A stretch of 64,000 nt of DNA, from contig JADLAC010000047.1 of NCBI GenBank assembly GCA_020848435.1, positions 1 through 64,000 of the forward strand, given 5' to 3'. Every line of letters begins with the position of its first letter. The first letter of the stretch is position 1. A model generated the notes under the pieces. It saw only the letters and a program-made list of their open reading frames with translations. It searched no databases and had not been told where the DNA came from. The position numbers and the translations under genes were made by a program. This document shows positions 38,539-46,284 of this stretch, in pieces. Source of the stretch: Burkholderiales bacterium. Lineage in GTDB: Bacteria; Pseudomonadota; Gammaproteobacteria; Burkholderiales; WYBJ01.

Positions 38539-38874
38539 TCAGTCGATGCGGTGATCCTCCGGCGGACCGGCGCGGCGCGAACGCGGAAACACCGCCACGT
38601 TACGCGCCAGGCCGGCGATGGCGACCACCAGCAGATAAGCCGTGCCGCCGGACATGAAGACCAGGTAGGCGACGATCTTCTGCTTCTCCGGCATTCCGGC
38701 CGCGCCCCAGTAGATCCACATACCCGCGTAGTAGGCCGCGACCACCGCAAGTATCTGGGTGAGCGCGTCGTAGATCTCCAGAGCCTTGCGATTCACTCCG
38801 CGCGGCCGGTAGTGGTAGAAGGCCCACACGACGGTGGCGAACAGAAACCCGTAGATGAGCAGCATGAACGGCAT
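38539..38874 (-). CDS. Small integral membrane protein, unknown function
   Basis: 111 residues from ATG 38874 with an AGGTG site 5 nt upstream. Three hydrophobic segments are visible: MLLIYGFLFATVVWAFYHY, a middle helix ILAVVAAYYAGMWIYWGAAG, and YLVFMSGGTAYLLVVAIAGL. The C-terminal tail is short and basic. It faces tRNA-Thr. I do not recognise the family. Confidence 0.6.
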   Translation of the reverse strand: MPFMLLIYGFLFATVVWAFYHYRPRGVNRKALEIYDALTQILAVVAAYYAGMWIYWGAAGMPEKQKIVAYLVFMSGGTAYLLVVAIAGLARNVAVFPRSRRAGPPEDHRID

Positions 38875-39068
38875 GGCGACACCTGTGACAAGAATGCCGC
38901 GGAATCGTAGCCGGCGCGCACGCGCAGGGACTTGATCTGGCGCATGGAACGGCACATCGGTGAAGAAACCGCGAATCGTCGCCGAGTGCCCCGGATGGGA
39001 AGCCCGCGCTATCCGCCGGCCTCGATCCGCGGCTGGGTTCGCGCTCCCTGGCTTGGGATGCCAAGCCC

Positions 39069-39074
39069 TATAAT
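39069..39074 (+). promoter_or_regulatory. -10 box (TATAAT) of tRNA-Thr
   Basis: A perfect TATAAT ends 22 nt before the first base of tRNA-Thr. A CTTGG/CCAAG inverted pair just upstream overlaps the expected -35 spacer. The -35 itself is weak. Confidence 0.5.
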
Positions 39075-39096
39075 GGACCGCCTCGGTCCGCTCCGA

Positions 39097-39172
39097 GCCG
39101 GCTTAGCTCAGTTGGTAGAGCAGCTGATTTGTAATCAGAAGGTCAGGGGTTCAAGTCCTCTAGCCGGCACCA
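39097..39172 (+). tRNA. tRNA-Thr (anticodon TGT)
   Basis: 76 nt including an encoded CCA. Acceptor arm GCCGGCT/AGCCGGC, D-arm TAGCTCAGTTGGTAGAGCA, anticodon loop TTTGTAA with anticodon TGT, and T-arm GGGGTTCAAGTCCTC all fit. The terminal GCACCA is encoded. Reads ACA and other Thr codons. Confidence 0.97.
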
Positions 39173-39587
39173 GGAATCCGCGCACCGGATTCGGCGGTTG
39201 CGGTCGCCGGAACGGGCTGCACCTTCGGAGCAGACGCGCGCTACGCTGTTGCACTGCTCACGCGCGAGCGAATCAGGCGCAGGCTGCCGGTCACCGGCTC
39301 AGCAACTCGATGGTCCGACCGGACAGAAGACGAACCGCAGCTATAGCTACCAGGCTTACGTCTCGCCCTGCGTTGTCGATGCGACGTAGGTGAAGGTGAT
39401 TCGCACCGTATGAATTGCTTTAATCGAGGTCCGGCCACTTAAAGCATTCTTTAATCGGACCAGCCAGCGATGAAGCAGCCGCATGCGGTAAACTTCAGTC
39501 CGCCAGCCTTACGCGGCCGCCCTTGCTTGACGTACACGGCAACTGTCAACCGCGCCGGGGTGTTCGGGCAGCGGGAGGGTGACGAGT
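39173..39587. other. Gap between tRNA-Thr and tRNA-Pro; AT-richer patch
   Basis: No credible gene in 415 bp. Around 39410-39465 the sequence is clearly more AT-rich than its surroundings. It holds CTTTAATCG twice and an inverted pair GGTCCG/CGGACC about 22 bp apart. The reading frames that cross both tRNAs are antisense or sense artefacts of tRNA sequence. Confidence 0.5.
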
Positions 39588-39664
39588 CGGGGCGTAGCGC
39601 AGCCTGGTAGCGCGCGTGCCTTGGGCGCACGAGGTCGCGAGTTCGAATCTCGCCGCCCCGACCA
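39588..39664 (+). tRNA. tRNA-Pro (anticodon TGG)
   Basis: 77 nt with encoded CCA. Acceptor arm CGGGGCG/CGCCCCG, D-arm TAGCGCAGCCTGGTAGCGC, anticodon stem GTGCC/GGCGC region with anticodon TGG, and T-arm GCGAGTTCGAATCTCGC. It lies 96 bp before the SIR2-domain gene. Confidence 0.97.
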
Positions 39665-39759
39665 TCACGGCTTGCGCGCGAGTTCCAGCGAATGGGCCCA
39701 AGGCTTGCTTGCCCACGGGTATGGCGAGCCACGTTCAGACCAGATCGGGTACAGGGATC

Positions 39760-40596
39760 ATGGAGAACCTAATCAGCTCGATCAAGCGCAAGAGCGTCGT
39801 CCTGTTCGTCGGCGCGGGCGTGTCGATGAATCTCGGCCTGCTGTCCTGGAAGGGCCTCATCAGCAAGATGGCCGAGGACCTGGGCTTCGAACCGGAGCAG
39901 TTCAGCGGGTTCGGCGATTACCTGGCGCTCGCCGAGTACTACAAGATCAAGACTGGTAGCCTGGGTGGGTTGCGAAGCTGGATGGACCGCACCTGGCATT
40001 CGGATGCCGTGGACATCGGGCAGTCGGAGGTGCACCGGCTGATCGTCGAGATCGACTTCCCGATCATCTACACCACCAACTACGATCGCTGGCTGGAAAC
40101 GGCTTTCGATCACCACCAGCGTCCCTATAGCAAGATCACCAACGTCACCGACCTGGTGCGCATCCGCGACGGCGCGACCCAGATCGTGAAATTCCATGGC
40201 GATTTCGACGACGACCGCTCGCTCGTGCTCGACGAGTCGAGCTACTTCGAGCGGCTCGAGTTCGAGTCCCCGCTCGACATCAAGCTGCGCTCGGACGTAC
40301 TGGCGCGCTCGGTGCTTTTCATCGGCTATTCGCTCTCGGACGTGAGCCTGCGCTACCTGTTCTACAAGCTCGACAAGCTGTGGAAGCTGCACGGCAAGTA
40401 CTCCGTGCGGCCGCGCTCCTATATCTTCGTGCCCAAGCCGAATCCAGTGCAGGAAGCGGTGCTCGATCAGTGGGGCATCACCATGATCAGCTCCGAGCGC
40501 ACCGAGCCGAAGGCGGCGCTGATAGAATTTCTCGAGAGCCTGAAGACGCGCGCGAACGACGTGCGCGTGGACGGACCGAGCCTGCGTGCCGTCTGA
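39760..40596 (+). CDS. SIR2-domain protein (predicted NAD-consuming)
   Basis: 278 residues, essentially one SIR2-like domain. The NAD-binding GAGVS is at 18-22, the catalytic-type Asn in TTNYD (Asn 107), and the His in FHGD (His 146); GYSLSD (189-194) closes the nucleotide site. There is no zinc-finger Cys set, so it is not a classical deacetylase sirtuin. It is the SIR2_2 type found as NADase effectors in anti-phage systems (Thoeris, DSR, short-Argonaute operons). No partner gene such as an Argonaute, TIR or large helicase lies beside it. Its place next to tRNA-Pro suits an accessory gene. Function as a defence NADase is inference. A start at 39721 is possible. Confidence 0.82.
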   Translation: MENLISSIKRKSVVLFVGAGVSMNLGLLSWKGLISKMAEDLGFEPEQFSGFGDYLALAEYYKIKTGSLGGLRSWMDRTWHSDAVDIGQSEVHRLIVEIDFPIIYTTNYDRWLETAFDHHQRPYSKITNVTDLVRIRDGATQIVKFHGDFDDDRSLVLDESSYFERLEFESPLDIKLRSDVLARSVLFIGYSLSDVSLRYLFYKLDKLWKLHGKYSVRPRSYIFVPKPNPVQEAVLDQWGITMISSERTEPKAALIEFLESLKTRANDVRVDGPSLRAV

Positions 40597-40696
40597 GCCG
40601 TCGCCGCCGCGCCGAGGGCGCCACGTGCGCCTCCGGTTCAAACGCGACGGCGCGGTCGCGTCGTCTGTACAACCCAGTCGAGGAGCGTGAAGAGCG

Positions 40697-41311
40697 ATGA
40701 AAGTGTTGGGATCGCCGGGCAGCCCGTTCGTGCGCAAGGTGCGCGTGATCGCCGCCGAGAAGAATATTCCCATCGAGTACGTCGTGGAGCGGCCGAACGT
40801 GGAAGGATCGCGTATTCCCGACCTCAATCCCCTCGGCAAGATCCCAGTGCTGCTGCTCGACGACGGCGAGGCGCTGTACGACTCGGTGGTCATTGGCGAA
40901 TATCTCGATGGCCTGAAAGCCGAGCCGAGGCTCGTGCCGGCGGATTTCGCCGGGCGCATCGCAGTCAAGCGCCTCGAAGCCCTCGGCGACGGCCTGGCCG
41001 AAATCGCCGTCACCATATCGCACGACTACGGGCCCATGAACGATCCAGAAAAGCGCGCGGGCTGGATGCCGCGCCAATACGACAAGCTCAAGCGCACGCT
41101 CGGTTTCCTGCAACGTAGCATCGAGGGACGTAGCTGGCTGCACGGCGATCGTTTCGGTCTCGCGGACATCTGCGCTGGCTATGCGCTGTTCTATCTCGAC
41201 CAGGTCGTGGCGGACGTGGCATGGCGCCGAAGCCATCCGGGGCTGGCGGCATACGCCGAGCGCTTGGCGGCCCGCGGCTCGTTTCGGAGCACCGTGCCGG
41301 CGCAGAATTGA
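40697..41311 (+). CDS. Glutathione S-transferase family protein
   Basis: 204 residues. A thioredoxin-like N-domain begins MKVLGSPGSPFVRKVRVIAAEK and contains NPLGKIPVLLLDDGEALYDSVVIGEYLD, with the cis-Pro and the ES/DS glutathione contact region. The helical C-domain has the N-capping GDRFGLADIC. It resembles the YfcF/YibF-like bacterial GSTs. Substrate unknown. It stands alone between the SIR2 gene and an MFS gene. Confidence 0.9.
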   Translation: MKVLGSPGSPFVRKVRVIAAEKNIPIEYVVERPNVEGSRIPDLNPLGKIPVLLLDDGEALYDSVVIGEYLDGLKAEPRLVPADFAGRIAVKRLEALGDGLAEIAVTISHDYGPMNDPEKRAGWMPRQYDKLKRTLGFLQRSIEGRSWLHGDRFGLADICAGYALFYLDQVVADVAWRRSHPGLAAYAERLAARGSFRSTVPAQN

Positions 41312-41471
41312 TCCTGTTCCGGTGGCGGCGGTGCGCGGCGCGACCGGCACCGCCTTTGCGCGACGCGTCGCAACGCAAAGCCGCCCTCGCGTCTAGAGGC
41401 TCGCGCTCGAAGGCCGGCGAGCGCAATGCCGGCGCATTACCGCGCGTGCTCGAGCACGCGATGCCTTGCCG

Positions 41472-42626
41472 GTGAGAGCATCGTTGCGCCGGCCGTTCGA
41501 TCCGATCTATCTCCTCACGGCCATCGTCGTCCTGGTGCACGTGAGCTTCGGCGGCAGCCGCATCCTGCTCGCCTTGTATGCGCTGTCGCTCGGCGGCACG
41601 CCGTTCATCATCGGCGCGCTGATCTCGGTCTACGCGCTCACGCCGATGTTCGTCTCCGTGCAGGCGGGACGTATCGCCGATCGCATCGGCCATCGCGTGC
41701 CCATGTTCGGCGGCGCGTTCGGCATGGTGATCGGGCTGATGGTTCCGGTGCTCTGGCCCGGCTTACCCGCGTTGTTCGTGTCCGCGGCGATCACGGGCGG
41801 CAGCTTTGCCGCGTTCAACATCGCCGCCCAGGCGTTGGTCGGGGCCATGAGCGCGCTCGAGCGGCGGGCGTTCAACTTCAGCATCCTGTCGATGGGGTAC
41901 TCGGTCGCGACCCTGATCGCGCCGCTGATCGTGGGTTACGCGGTCGACCACGCGGGTCCGATCTGGGCCTATGCGATTCTCAGCATGATTCTGCTCGCGC
42001 CCGTCGCCGTCCTCGCATCCAGGCGGCGGATACCCACTGCCAAGGCGAGCGGCGCCACACAGGACAAGCGCAGCGTTCTCGATCTGCTGCGCAATCGCGG
42101 ACTGCTGGCGATTTTCGCCGCCAGCGGCGCGTGTGTGACCGGCTGGGACTTGTTCACGTTCTTCATGCCGATCTATGGCACCCGCATCGGTCTTTCCGCG
42201 ACCATGATCGGTGTGGTGATCAGCACCTTCGGCGTCGCCACGCTGGTGGTGCGCATATTCATTCCACTGCTCACTCGGCGTCACGGCGAGCCGGCCGTGC
42301 TGGCGTGGGCGATGACGCTCGGCGCGGTCGCATTCGGATCGTTGCCCTTGTTCGAGAACATGGTCTACTTGATGGCGGCGGCCTTCCTGATGGGCCTGGG
42401 CCTGGGCTGCGGCCAGCCGCTCACGATGATGATCACCTACAGCCGCTCTCCGGCCGGGCGCGCCGGCGAGGCGAACGGCATCCGGCAGATGGCGAACAAC
42501 CTCACCCACATGGTGGTGCCGTTCGCGTTCGGCGCGCTCGGCTCGGCTTTCGGCATGGGGCCGGTGTTCTGGATCAACAGCGCCATTCTGCTCGCCGGCG
42601 CGTTCCTCGGCGGCAAGCGCTACTGA
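41472..42626 (+). CDS. MFS transporter
   Basis: About 384 residues with 12 predicted helices. The loop 2-3 motif reads GRIADRIGHRVPMFGGAFG, and SPAGRAGEANGIRQMANNLTH resembles the second-half repeat. It is in the drug/sugar-phosphate-like part of the superfamily; its substrate cannot be read. The start is uncertain: GTG 41472 or TTG 41466. It has no visible operon partner. Confidence 0.8.
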   Translation: MRASLRRPFDPIYLLTAIVVLVHVSFGGSRILLALYALSLGGTPFIIGALISVYALTPMFVSVQAGRIADRIGHRVPMFGGAFGMVIGLMVPVLWPGLPALFVSAAITGGSFAAFNIAAQALVGAMSALERRAFNFSILSMGYSVATLIAPLIVGYAVDHAGPIWAYAILSMILLAPVAVLASRRRIPTAKASGATQDKRSVLDLLRNRGLLAIFAASGACVTGWDLFTFFMPIYGTRIGLSATMIGVVISTFGVATLVVRIFIPLLTRRHGEPAVLAWAMTLGAVAFGSLPLFENMVYLMAAAFLMGLGLGCGQPLTMMITYSRSPAGRAGEANGIRQMANNLTHMVVPFAFGALGSAFGMGPVFWINSAILLAGAFLGGKRY

Positions 42627-42729
42627 TGTCCCGAGTCCGAAGTTCGCCATTCGCAGGCGCGGTTGCAGGGACAAGCCATGTCAGCGACGAACCCCGGACT
42701 CACTAGCGCATGCCGGCTCGCCGCGAGCC

Positions 42730-42735
42730 TATAAT
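42730..42735 (+). promoter_or_regulatory. Candidate -10 box (TATAAT) of the 65-residue gene
   Basis: Perfect TATAAT in the gap after the MFS gene, 43 nt before ATG 42778. Its presence supports the small gene as real. Confidence 0.4.
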
Positions 42736-42777
42736 CGAAGCCTCGCGATCAAAGAGCAGAGCAAGGACGGCGCCATC

Positions 42778-42975
42778 ATGGCTGACGAACCGATCAGGAA
42801 GTCCCCGGTCTTTGCGGCCGGCAGGCGCTGGCAACCCAAGCCGGATCCGAAGCTGTACGAATCGGAGATCACGGCGCTGGTGCGCGCGCTGCTGAACGAT
42901 CCGCAAATCCGCGAGGATCAGCAGTGGGCGTGGCGGCGGTGGCGTTCGGGCGACAACGCCATTCGCCAGGATTGA
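42778..42975 (+). CDS. Small hypothetical protein, 65 residues
   Basis: Hydrophilic, rich in Arg and Trp. It contains PKLYESEITALVRALLNDP and REDQQWAWRRWRSGD. A TATAAT lies 43 nt upstream. It is followed after 64 bp by the carboxymuconolactone decarboxylase-like gene, which has its own ribosome site. I do not recognise a family. Confidence 0.55.
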   Translation: MADEPIRKSPVFAAGRRWQPKPDPKLYESEITALVRALLNDPQIREDQQWAWRRWRSGDNAIRQD

Positions 42976-43039
42976 TCGATCCGAAACGGCCTCGAGCGTC
43001 GATCGCTCCCGAGGCCACGGCCCCAACGAGGAGAGCGAC

Positions 43040-43585
43040 GTGCCGAGATTGAAGCTGCTAGAGCCGGAAACACTGAGCGCCGAGCAACGCAAGGTGTACG
43101 ACGCCATCGCCTCCGGCCCGCGCGGCGGCGTTCGCGGGCCCTTTCTGGCCCTGTTGCACGTACCCGAGTTGGCCGATCGCATTCAGCATCTGGGCGAGCT
43201 TCTGCGCTACAACACGAGCCTCGGCCCCAGGCTCTCGGAGCTCGCCATCATCGTGACCGCGCGTGGGCTGCGCTGCCAGTACGAATGGTTTGCCCACGCC
43301 AAGCTCGCCGCCCAAGCGGGGATTCCGGCGGCGGCCATCGAAGCGATCCGCACCGACCGCGATCCTGGCTTCACCGAGCCGAAGGAACGCCTGGTGCATG
43401 ACTTCGCGCGCGAGCTGGTCGGCAATCGGCGCGTCTCGGATGCGACGTATGATGCCGTCACGCGCACCTTCGGCACCCGCGGCGCGGTCGAGCTCGCCGG
43501 CCTGGTCGGCTATTACTCGATGATCGCCATGACCCTCAATGCTCATGACATCAACCCGCCCGGAGCCCAGCCTTTTGGCGATTGA
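43040..43585 (+). CDS. Carboxymuconolactone decarboxylase (AhpD-like) family protein
   Basis: 181 residues, all-helical. The CMD core is LSELAIIVTARGLRCQYEWFAHAKLAAQAGIP, followed by VELAGLVGYYSMIAMTLNAHDI. Of the usual CxxC-xxH active set only one Cys (RCQYEW) and the His remain, as in non-peroxidatic members. Start GTG with GGAG 6-8 nt upstream. Members act as decarboxylases or as unknown-function partners in aromatic catabolism. Confidence 0.85.
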   Translation: MPRLKLLEPETLSAEQRKVYDAIASGPRGGVRGPFLALLHVPELADRIQHLGELLRYNTSLGPRLSELAIIVTARGLRCQYEWFAHAKLAAQAGIPAAAIEAIRTDRDPGFTEPKERLVHDFARELVGNRRVSDATYDAVTRTFGTRGAVELAGLVGYYSMIAMTLNAHDINPPGAQPFGD

Positions 43586-43618
43586 GCAGCTTCTTCCTGT
43601 GCTAGCAACGAGCCCGCG

Positions 43619-43933
43619 ATGGCCGCAAGACGAAGCGCTAGCGGAATGCTGCTGTTGTGCTCGCTCGCGCTCGCCGGTTGCGGCGGCGGATCGGTGGCCC
43701 TACGCGGCGGGTTTCCGGCGGCGCAGAGCGTGCCTGCGACACCCGGTGCGCAGCCGGGATTAACGGCCAGCGGCCACGGCGGCTTGGGACTTGCCATCCT
43801 GCTCGGCTTGATCGTCGCCGACGGCGTTCATTGGCTAGGCAATCGGCTGCGGCACGACGGCGGGGAGCCATCCGCCCAGGACGAGGCCCGGCCGCTGTGG
43901 CGCCCGCTTGATCGTGGCTGGGTGGATCGGTGA
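43619..43933 (+). CDS. Small putative lipoprotein
   Basis: 104 residues. The signal MAARRSASGMLLLCSLALAGC ends in a good lipobox (LALAGC). A hydrophobic stretch (GLGLAILLGLIVADGVHWLG) follows. The Gly/Pro-rich middle has no known domain. It converges with the next MFS gene 27 bp away. Confidence 0.55.
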   Translation: MAARRSASGMLLLCSLALAGCGGGSVALRGGFPAAQSVPATPGAQPGLTASGHGGLGLAILLGLIVADGVHWLGNRLRHDGGEPSAQDEARPLWRPLDRGWVDR

Positions 43934-43960
43934 TGGGCGGTTCGATGACGCAGGCGTTGA

Positions 43961-45193
43961 TCAAAGCTTGGCGGACGGTGCCGCCGCAGGCGCGACGACG
44001 CGTCGGTTCGCACGCGCCAGCCCGATGCCGGTGAGCGCACAACAGATCCCACCCGCCGCCAGCGTTTTGGCGGCGCCGATCGTGTCGGCCGCGGCGCCGG
44101 CCACGAAGCCGCCCAATGGCGCGATCCCCAGAAAGGCCGCGGTGTAGAGGCTCATGACGCGCCCGCGCACCCGATCCTCGACTAGCGATTGCAGGATCAT
44201 GCTCACCGAGACGGTGGTGGCAAGTATCCCGAATCCGGTGATCGCCATGAGCAGTAGCGAGAGGGGGAACCAACGCGTGAAGGCGAATGCGAGCAAGGCC
44301 AAACCCGCGCAGATGGTGGCGGCGGCAATGAGCGGCCCGAGACCGCGCGCGCTCGCCCGGGTCGAGAGGTAAAAGGTGCCGGCCAGCGCGCCGAGGCCCG
44401 CGGCGGCGACCAGAAAGCCGAGGGCTTCGGGCCCGCCCGCATAAGCCTCGCGCACGAACGCCGGCATGAGGGGCTGATAGGGCGTTGCCATGAAGCTCAC
44501 CACCGCCAGCACCAGCAGCAGGCCGCGGATCGGGCGCGAGCGCCAAGCATAGAGCGCCCCTTCGCGCAGCTCCGACCACATCGGGAGCGGCGCGGCGCGA
44601 TGCGCCGGCGCCTTGCGCTGGATCGCCAGCAGGCTTGCGAGCACGATGGAGAAGCTCAGGGCGTTGATGAGAAAGCAGCTCGCTTCGCTGAAGACGCCGA
44701 TCAGGATGCCGGCGATCGATGGGCCGATGAGCCGGCCCGCGCTCCCGACCAGAGATATGACCGCGACGGCATTGGGTAAGTCGTCGCGCGAGCCGAGCAA
44801 GTCCGGCAGCCAGGCGTGGCGCACGGGCAATTCGATCGCGATCGTGACGCCGAGAAACAGCGAAAGCGCAATCATGTGCCAGGGTTGGATCACATCGAGA
44901 AACGCCAGCGCCGCCATGACGACGGCTTGCAGCAGTTGCAGCGCCTGCACCGCGAAGAACGCACGCTGCCGATCGACGCGATCGGCCAGCGCGCCCGCGA
45001 TCGGTGCGAGCAGCAGCACCGGAATCTGCGCGGCGAACACGGTTACGCCGAGCAGCAGCGCCGAGCCCGTGAGGCGATACATCAGCCAGTGGACCGCGAG
45101 CTGCTGGATCCAATAGCCGAGGATGCCGGTCCCTTGCCCGACCACGAAGAGCGCGAAGTCGCGATGGCGCAAGGCGCGAAACGGATGCTGCAT
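43961..45193 (-). CDS. MFS transporter, EntS-like (MFS_3)
   Basis: 410 residues with 12 helices. The start FRALRHRDFALFVVGQGTGILGYWIQQLAVHWLMYRLTGS is typical of the EntS/MFS_3 branch, as are LADRVDRQRAFF and LVEDRVRGRVMSLY. Members export siderophores or drugs by proton antiport. No siderophore genes are near, so the substrate is open. It is divergent from the methyltransferase gene. Confidence 0.85.
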   Translation of the reverse strand: MQHPFRALRHRDFALFVVGQGTGILGYWIQQLAVHWLMYRLTGSALLLGVTVFAAQIPVLLLAPIAGALADRVDRQRAFFAVQALQLLQAVVMAALAFLDVIQPWHMIALSLFLGVTIAIELPVRHAWLPDLLGSRDDLPNAVAVISLVGSAGRLIGPSIAGILIGVFSEASCFLINALSFSIVLASLLAIQRKAPAHRAAPLPMWSELREGALYAWRSRPIRGLLLVLAVVSFMATPYQPLMPAFVREAYAGGPEALGFLVAAAGLGALAGTFYLSTRASARGLGPLIAAATICAGLALLAFAFTRWFPLSLLLMAITGFGILATTVSVSMILQSLVEDRVRGRVMSLYTAAFLGIAPLGGFVAGAAADTIGAAKTLAAGGICCALTGIGLARANRRVVAPAAAPSAKL

Positions 45194-45360
45194 CCGCGCT
45201 CCTCGAATGCTTGCCTGGGGAAGGATCGGATTCTATGCTCGCTTGCGGCCTGGCGCGGAAGCGGGCACACTCGCTGCGCCCGATTCGCGCGGTCGGCCCG
45301 GGCCCGGCCCGCGCCCGGAAGCCACTGGGCCGCAGGGCAGGGATCTTCTGGAGGCTTCAC

Positions 45361-46110
45361 ATGAGACTCGGCATCGCCCTCGCCCTCGCCTTGGCAAGCC
45401 TGCTGGTCGCCTGTGCCGGTGGTCCCCCGCGCATGACTTCGGCGCAGATCGATACGCTCTTGAGCGCCGCCGATCGCAGCGAAGCGGATCGGGCCAACGA
45501 TGCGCGCCGCAAGGCGGCGCAAGTGCTCGGCTTCATCGATGCGCGTCCGGGGATGCGCGTGCTCGACATGGGCGCGGGCGGCGGCTATACCACCGAGCTC
45601 ATGGCACGCGCCGTCGGACCGAGCGGCCAGGTGCACGCGCAGAATACGGAATACACGCTGAAGAATTTCGTCAAAGGCCGCTTCCAGGAGCGCATGCAGT
45701 CCCAAGCGATGCGAAACGTCGTCCATCACGTGCTCGACTTCGACCAGCCGGTGCCGCCCAGCGTCGCGCCGGGGTCGCTCGACTTGGTCACGTTCATGTT
45801 CAACTACCACGACCTCGGCTACATGGGCACCGACCGCGCGCGCATGAACCGGGCGGTATTCGCGGCGCTCAAGAGCGGCGGCCATTACGTGGTCGCGGAC
45901 CATTCCGGCCGGCCAGGCACGGGCATCAGCGAATCGAAGTCTCTGCATCGCGTCGAGGAGGCGCTGGTCCGCAAAGAGATCGAGGCGGCCGGCTTCCGCT
46001 TGGCGGAGGAAGGGAATTTCCTGCGCAACCCAAAGGACCCGCGCGACCAGAGCGTCTTCAAACCGCGACAGCCCAACGACGAATTCGTCTTGAAGTTCGT
46101 CAAGCCCTAG
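45361..46110 (+). CDS. Exported class I SAM-dependent methyltransferase-like lipoprotein
   Basis: 249 residues. The N-terminus is a lipoprotein signal (MRLGIALALALASLLVACAG, lipobox LVAC). The body has a Rossmann methyltransferase core with motif I VLDMGAGGGYTTELMARAVG and motif post-I/IV LDLVTFMFNYHDLG. It resembles the predicted methyltransferases of the COG4798 type. SAM is cytoplasmic, so a periplasmic methyltransferase fold is puzzling: it may have another ligand. ATG 45361 begins the signal peptide. Confidence 0.78.
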   Translation: MRLGIALALALASLLVACAGGPPRMTSAQIDTLLSAADRSEADRANDARRKAAQVLGFIDARPGMRVLDMGAGGGYTTELMARAVGPSGQVHAQNTEYTLKNFVKGRFQERMQSQAMRNVVHHVLDFDQPVPPSVAPGSLDLVTFMFNYHDLGYMGTDRARMNRAVFAALKSGGHYVVADHSGRPGTGISESKSLHRVEEALVRKEIEAAGFRLAEEGNFLRNPKDPRDQSVFKPRQPNDEFVLKFVKP

Positions 46111-46275
46111 CTAGAAGCCTGTCGGACTTGATTCCACGTGTGCGACGGAGGCGATTTTCGCGCAGGGCTAGGAGGACGCACCCGATAGCGAGACTATCGG
46201 CAAGTCGTTCGACACCGCCATGCGCGAAAAGCGCCCCGCGAGGCGATCGCCGCATCGACCCGATATCATCCGACA
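46111..46275 (-). repeat. Structured intergenic repeat, copy 2
   Basis: Read on the minus strand it ends AATCAAGTCCGACAGGCTTC-TAG, the same tail as the element at 1-124. A central hairpin CCGATAG/CTATCGG with loop CGAGA lies at 46182-46200. It is flanked by an outer pair GCGATTTTCGCGC / GCGCGAAAAGCGC. It fills the gap before the spermidine-synthase-like gene. Confidence 0.6.
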
Positions 46276-46284
46276 GCGACCCTG

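Noticed and set aside
38932..39393. Plus-strand frame across tRNA-Thr containing GLAQLVEQLICNQKVRGSSP
   Set aside because: This peptide is the well-known translation of a tRNA gene; the frame has no other protein character.
39451..39732. Minus-strand frame across tRNA-Pro containing [20 protein letters not shown]
   Set aside because: A common artefact from the antisense of tRNA genes; not a gene.
39588..40696. The SIR2 gene as part of an integrated mobile element with tRNA attachment repeats
   Set aside because: No second copy of either tRNA 3' end was found downstream, and no integrase is in the window.
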